This document shows, piece after piece, positions 5,150 through 7,777 of a stretch of DNA of 7,777 bases (within the stretch, counting starts at the first letter, position 1; the number at the start of each line of letters is the position of its first letter). The translations under genes were made by a program, and so were the position numbers. The DNA comes from Lachnospiraceae bacterium. Its GTDB lineage: Bacteria > Bacillota > Clostridia > Lachnospirales > Lachnospiraceae. The notes under the pieces are model-generated. The model had not been told where the DNA came from, ran no database searches, and saw only the letters and a program-made list of their open reading frames with translations. The stretch lies in contig JAJPYH010000268.1 in NCBI GenBank assembly GCA_021205045.1, positions 1 to 7,777 on the forward strand. Direction: 5' to 3'.

Positions 5150-6745
5150 TTACTGCGCTTCATATCTCAGCCGATCTGCCATGCATTCGCTTTGGAAGCA
5201 TTCCTGGCAGCGCTGCGCACAGGGTGCCGCATTTATGCCCCTGTGAAGAAGCTCCTGCGTACTGCTTATGCGCTGCTGTTCGATAGCAAAGAGCACTTCG
5301 TGGTAAGGAATTAGCGGATCGATCCCCGCAAGAGCCAGGCCTGCGTACAACGGCGCGGTCACTGAAGCTCTGACGGTACGCGTAATGCACGGGAATTCCT
5401 TTCCGCCGGGAATAGGGTCGCATGGAATGCCGAGATTGGCCTGCAGCGCCATGGAGGCCGCATTTTCCACCTGATATCCGTCTCCTCCCGCCATCCATGT
5501 GATAGCGCCGCTTGCCATGGCGCAGCAGATCCCCGATTCTCCCACACATCCGGAGGCTCCGCTCGCTTTCGCTCTGGTGAATGCTATCGCTCCCAGTCCC
5601 GCCGCAACTATCAGACCCTCGATCACCTTTTCATGGGAGAACCCTCTAGCCTCCCGAACGGCATCTACGGCTCCAAACAGATATCCGCCGCCGGTTCCCA
5701 TGGGGCCCGGAACAATTTTTACACCGGGGAGCTTTGCATTGGTAGACATGGCATGCACGATTATATGCTGTGTCAGCGGATCCTCCAGCACTCTGCCGGT
5801 TTTGAGATAGCGATCCCACTCACGCCCGTAAATGGGGAGATTGGGAGTATCCTTTGCGTTGTCATATCCGATTTTCTCCAGAGAATGTATCTGGTTCTCC
5901 CATATGTCATGAAGCGTCTCAAATCGATCCCAGATCTGCTGATCAGTCCAGCCCGAAAACGCTTTTTCATATTCGACGGCAGCCTGAACAAAGCTGATAT
6001 TTCTCTCCTTTGCCACTTTCCGCCACTCGTCCACGGTAGTAAACAGCTGCGGCCTGCGATCCCTGGTTGTGACGACCGGAAGCAAAGCGGGAAGTATACG
6101 CCACTCAGCATTTTTTTGTGACAGCCGCAGCTTCAGCGCTTCTTTCGGCTCCTCGGAGAATTCAATCAGAACCGCGTGTCCGCCCTTGTCATCCTCAGCA
6201 TAAGTCACTGCCACCGCCTCATAGGCAAACTCATTCGAAACAGCATGCAACTCCTGCTCCTCTATGCCCCATACAAGCACGGCCCATGTATCCGCCTGCC
6301 ATCTGATGGGAAATCCATGTATGGAATAGGTAGTCACCATACCTCCTCCGATGGACTGTGCGCTCAAAACAGCGGTATCGCCGTCAGCGCCGGTCAGCTC
6401 GAAGGTCGCGCTTCCGGGCCACGGATTGTCGGCCGCCAGCTCGCTGAATTCATATGAAATCCCCGCCCGTCGTGCCAGCTCATGCGCGTCAAACAGCCGT
6501 ATATCATCGGTAGCAAAATCCTGCAATCCCCCGAGATATGCCCTGTCATCCATCATGTTTCCCAGGGATCGCAGATGATGATCCCCCGGATTAAACAGTA
6601 TCCGAGCCCGCTTTGGCTCACTCTTTAATGTATGTCTCGCGATACGCCCTACGCGGCTCGTCCCCGCAAAGCTACCGCTGGAGCCGGGCTGCATTATTGG
6701 GCCGAATACATCATTAAAAAAATCAGGATAAAATATTTTCTCCAT
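5150..6745 (-). CDS. Single-chain iron-sulfur L-serine dehydratase homologue (fused beta and alpha domains)
   Basis: Known relatives use a [4Fe-4S] cluster as Lewis acid to turn L-serine into pyruvate and ammonia; cysteine desulfidases are distant kin. Residues 1-160 are the beta-type domain (FNDVFGPIMQPGSS at 10-23, SIGGGMV at 131-137). A linker of about 160 residues leads into the alpha-type catalytic domain from about 340. The three cluster cysteines are Cys400, Cys442 and Cys453, in ASGCVGESG and PCDPIPGGKEFPC. Their 42- and 11-residue spacings match those I recall for Legionella serine dehydratase. Two features are odd: the usual SSSHT motif of the beta domain reads SSGSFAG, and the C-terminus carries an extra cysteine cluster (509, 513, 516, 521). 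There is no good Shine-Dalgarno; the start overlaps a truncated flavodoxin ORF by 23 nt, suggesting translational coupling. Substrate could be serine, cysteine or another beta-substituted amino acid. Confidence 0.85.
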   Translation of the reverse strand: MEKIFYPDFFNDVFGPIMQPGSSGSFAGTSRVGRIARHTLKSEPKRARILFNPGDHHLRSLGNMMDDRAYLGGLQDFATDDIRLFDAHELARRAGISYEFSELAADNPWPGSATFELTGADGDTAVLSAQSIGGGMVTTYSIHGFPIRWQADTWAVLVWGIEEQELHAVSNEFAYEAVAVTYAEDDKGGHAVLIEFSEEPKEALKLRLSQKNAEWRILPALLPVVTTRDRRPQLFTTVDEWRKVAKERNISFVQAAVEYEKAFSGWTDQQIWDRFETLHDIWENQIHSLEKIGYDNAKDTPNLPIYGREWDRYLKTGRVLEDPLTQHIIVHAMSTNAKLPGVKIVPGPMGTGGGYLFGAVDAVREARGFSHEKVIEGLIVAAGLGAIAFTRAKASGASGCVGESGICCAMASGAITWMAGGDGYQVENAASMALQANLGIPCDPIPGGKEFPCITRTVRASVTAPLYAGLALAGIDPLIPYHEVLFAIEQQRISSTQELLHRGINAAPCAQRCQECFQSECMADRLRYEAQ

Positions 6746-6863
6746 TTTCTCTATCTACCGGCGCAGGAATCTGCTCGGCTTTACAGCCAGCTGTTTTTGC
6801 GATTACATCCGCCAGTTTCTTTGTATTGCCGCCACGGGAATAATACCTAACTTGAATATTCAT
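6723..6863 (-). pseudogene. Flavodoxin gene, 5' stub joined to the dehydratase gene
   Basis: A 46-codon ORF begins MNIQVRYYSRGGNTKKLADV, the first strand and FMN phosphate loop (SRGGNTKK) of a short-chain flavodoxin. GGAGC (6871-6875) lies 7 nt before the ATG, so the start is sound. Flavodoxin-like sequence continues to about codon 37 (AEQIPAPVD). The frame then enters the dehydratase start region and stops at TGA (6725-6723). Flavodoxins need about 140-160 residues, so roughly three quarters is missing. The stub still provides a translated lead-in whose stop lies just past the dehydratase ATG. It is too short for most gene callers. Confidence 0.72.
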
Positions 6864-6917
6864 GATTTTTGCTCCATTATACTTTATTTCTGCTGTCCGT
6901 CACAGTTTCACCGCCTT

Positions 6918-6946
6918 TTTATAGTTCTTTACGCCGAAGGTGTTGA
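6918..6946 (-). promoter_or_regulatory. Candidate promoter for the leftward flavodoxin-stub/dehydratase transcript, overlapped by a palindrome
   Basis: On the minus strand, TCAACA (6946-6941) and TATAAA (6923-6918) are spaced 17 bp, about 50 nt upstream of the flavodoxin ATG. The perfect palindrome GTTGA-T-TCAAC (6942-6952) covers the -35 element and sits in a longer imperfect repeat, about 6934-6959. This is a natural place for the divergent HxlR regulator or another repressor to act. The -35 match is only 4 of 6. Confidence 0.35.
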
Positions 6947-7032
6947 TTCAACCTTTTCGCAAGGGATATACGACGAAACGCAAAGAGATACAGGTATACA
7001 GTTTCTTTTTTTAATTTGCTCCTAAAAAAGAC

Positions 7033-7061
7033 TTTACTCTTAAATTGCTATCTGTTATAAT
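7033..7061 (+). promoter_or_regulatory. Promoter of the HxlR regulator gene
   Basis: TTTACT (7033-7038) and a perfect TATAAT (7056-7061) are spaced 17 bp, with TG at 7053-7054 forming an extended -10. The predicted start near 7068 gives a leader of about 80 nt. This is the best promoter in the window. Confidence 0.75.
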
Positions 7062-7072
7062 ACAATTATAGG

Positions 7073-7120
7073 CACAGGATATACCCGTGTCAACTACGCA
7101 GTTTTTATGGAGTAGGTACT
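7073..7120 (+). promoter_or_regulatory. Two candidate operator palindromes between promoter and HxlR start
   Basis: CACAGG-ATATA-CCCGTG (7073-7089) is an inverted repeat with one mismatch, just downstream of the predicted transcription start. AGTA-GG-TACT (7111-7120) is a shorter perfect one. A similar ATAC-AG-GTAT lies upstream of the promoter at 6988-6997. HxlR proteins commonly bind such dyads beside their own genes, so autoregulation is plausible. Short palindromes arise by chance, so this is tentative. Confidence 0.35.
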
Positions 7121-7149
7121 AAAAAACTTATCTAAGGGAGGAAATCGCT

Positions 7150-7482
7150 ATGGCGAATGAGCATATCTGTCCTTGTACCGTGGGGTGCTCTTTACAGAAA
7201 GCAATGAATGCGATAGGTGGAAGGTGGAAAATGTCTATTTTATGTTCCCTGTCGAATGACGGCGCGACAAGATACAATGACATAAAGCGAAAAATGGGAA
7301 GCATTTCCAATACCATGTTGGCGAAATCCTTAAAGGAACTGGAGGAAGACGGGCTGGTTAAAAGAACAGAGTATATGGAGGTGCCGATTCGTGTAGAGTA
7401 TGAAATCACGGATTCCGTTCGCTCTCTGATTCCAATTTTGACAGAGCTTGCCGTGTGGGGCAGTAATTTGAATAGCAAATAA
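7150..7482 (+). CDS. HxlR-family winged-helix transcriptional regulator, possibly redox-sensing
   Basis: The 110-residue length is typical of HxlR dimeric DNA-binding proteins. Landmarks are IGGRWKMSIL (22-31) opening the domain, RYNDIKRKMGSISNTMLAKS (41-60) covering the recognition helix region, LKELEEDGLVKR (61-72), and the wing VPIRVEYEIT (78-87). The N-terminus carries Cys7, Cys9 and Cys13 (CPCTVGC), with Cys32 further in. Thiol-sensing relatives such as YodB and HypR of Bacillus use an N-terminal cysteine near this position. AAGGGAGG at 7134-7141 is 8 nt before the ATG. The gene is divergent from the flavodoxin stub and dehydratase and may control them; a link between HxlR and a neighbouring flavodoxin would make redox sense. 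The family is sure; signal and targets are inference. Confidence 0.92.
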   Translation: MANEHICPCTVGCSLQKAMNAIGGRWKMSILCSLSNDGATRYNDIKRKMGSISNTMLAKSLKELEEDGLVKRTEYMEVPIRVEYEITDSVRSLIPILTELAVWGSNLNSK

Positions 7483-7488
7483 GCAACG

Positions 7489-7530
7489 TCGGCAGATAAT
7501 CACGATTTTTGTGATAACCTGCCGATTTCT
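7489..7530 (+). terminator. Stem-loop after the HxlR gene, weak terminator
   Basis: TCGGCAG (7489-7495) pairs with CTGCCGA (7519-7525), with an inner ATCAC/GTGAT helix (7499-7503 with 7511-7515) and bulges between them. Only three T residues follow directly, then CTGTTAT, so termination efficiency is uncertain. It begins 6 nt after the HxlR stop codon, the expected place. Confidence 0.5.
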
Positions 7531-7777
7531 GTTATCTGTCAGCATTATGCTGCTGTTCATGCCATTCCTGCGATCGCTGTACCAGTTTCCCACTACATTC
7601 GTTCCTTAGCCTCATGGCACTCCGCATAGGCCGTTTTTGCTCACTCAGTGCCTAGACATACTCCCAATTTTTTCGGTGAAAACACCCTTGACAAATCACA
7701 TCTCATGTTTACCCTCTCTTTAATTATGGTGTTAGTCAGCAAAAGGGTCGTTCGATCAGATCAGCAGTAAGCCAGCC
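7526..7777. other. Intergenic tail without recognisable gene
   Basis: I see no ORF with a credible Shine-Dalgarno and family resemblance on either strand. A perfect TTGACA occurs at 7688-7693 (+), but only a poor -10 (TACCCT) follows 16 bp later. On the minus strand a 21-codon ORF starts at 7711 with GAGGG upstream; it resembles nothing I know and soon stops. An isolated GCGATCGC palindrome lies near 7572. The stretch may be the edge of a gene or element continuing to the right. Confidence 0.4.

Noticed and set aside
5499..6121. Plus-strand ORFs of 103 and 162 codons opposite the dehydratase
   Set aside because: They are antisense to conserved catalytic sequence, have no plausible ribosome binding sites, and show no family motifs.
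6876..6881. Perfect minus-strand TATAAT as promoter of the flavodoxin stub
   Set aside because: It ends only 12 nt before the ATG, so transcription would begin inside or after the Shine-Dalgarno. The pair at 6918-6946 gives a sensible leader.
7330..7593. 87-codon minus-strand ORF overlapping the HxlR gene
   Set aside because: It is mostly antisense to a clear regulator gene and to its terminator hairpin, with no recognisable domain.
7526..7777. End of an insertion sequence
   Set aside because: I looked for terminal inverted repeats, transposase codons and direct repeats and found none that hold up within the visible sequence.

Overview
The window looks like chromosomal DNA from a Gram-positive anaerobe of the Clostridia, most like Lachnospiraceae or Oscillospiraceae. 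This rests on strong AGGAG/GGAGG ribosome binding sites, U-tailed intrinsic terminators, a Clostridia-style single-chain Fe-S serine dehydratase, an HxlR regulator and a lipoprotein amino-acid binding protein. It is placed from protein features only, not from a marker gene. The common theme is sulfur amino acid metabolism.

Layout. Positions 1-36 are an intrinsic terminator whose upstream leader lies outside the window. It precedes a complete O-acetylhomoserine sulfhydrylase gene (100-1383, +). Positions 1384-1752 form a regulatory leader: a hairpin, a perfect Shine-Dalgarno, an unannotated 45-codon ORF (1480-1617) with three consecutive cysteine codons, and a terminator (1649-1680) nearly identical to the one at 1-36. 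Inside the small ORF are segments that pair with the 5' arm of that terminator, as in amino-acid attenuators. Next come a solute-binding lipoprotein (1753-2673, +) and the first three quarters of its permease (2704-about 3185). The permease is cut and joined to the C-terminal remnant of a radical SAM protein, which itself carries an internal deletion and ends at 3519 before a terminator. No ATPase gene follows.

On the minus strand, reading leftwards from about 6.9 kb, are the first 37 or so codons of a flavodoxin (6863-6723), a single-chain iron-sulfur serine dehydratase homologue (6745-5150), a cystathionine synthase/lyase-family PLP enzyme (5075-3921), and a C-terminal scrap of a second enzyme of that PLP family (about 3835-3611). 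A divergent HxlR-type regulator (7150-7482, +) with cysteines near its N-terminus has a clear promoter. The last 250 bases hold no recognisable gene.

Working together (inference): sulfhydrylase and amino-acid importer would be switched on when charged Cys-tRNA is scarce, through twin leader-peptide attenuators. The minus-strand enzymes handle sulfur and hydroxy amino acids (C-S bond cleavage, deamination). The importer is probably non-functional as it stands because the permease is broken. At least four gene remnants sit between 3.2 and 6.9 kb, so this is either a rearranged, decaying island or partly an assembly product.
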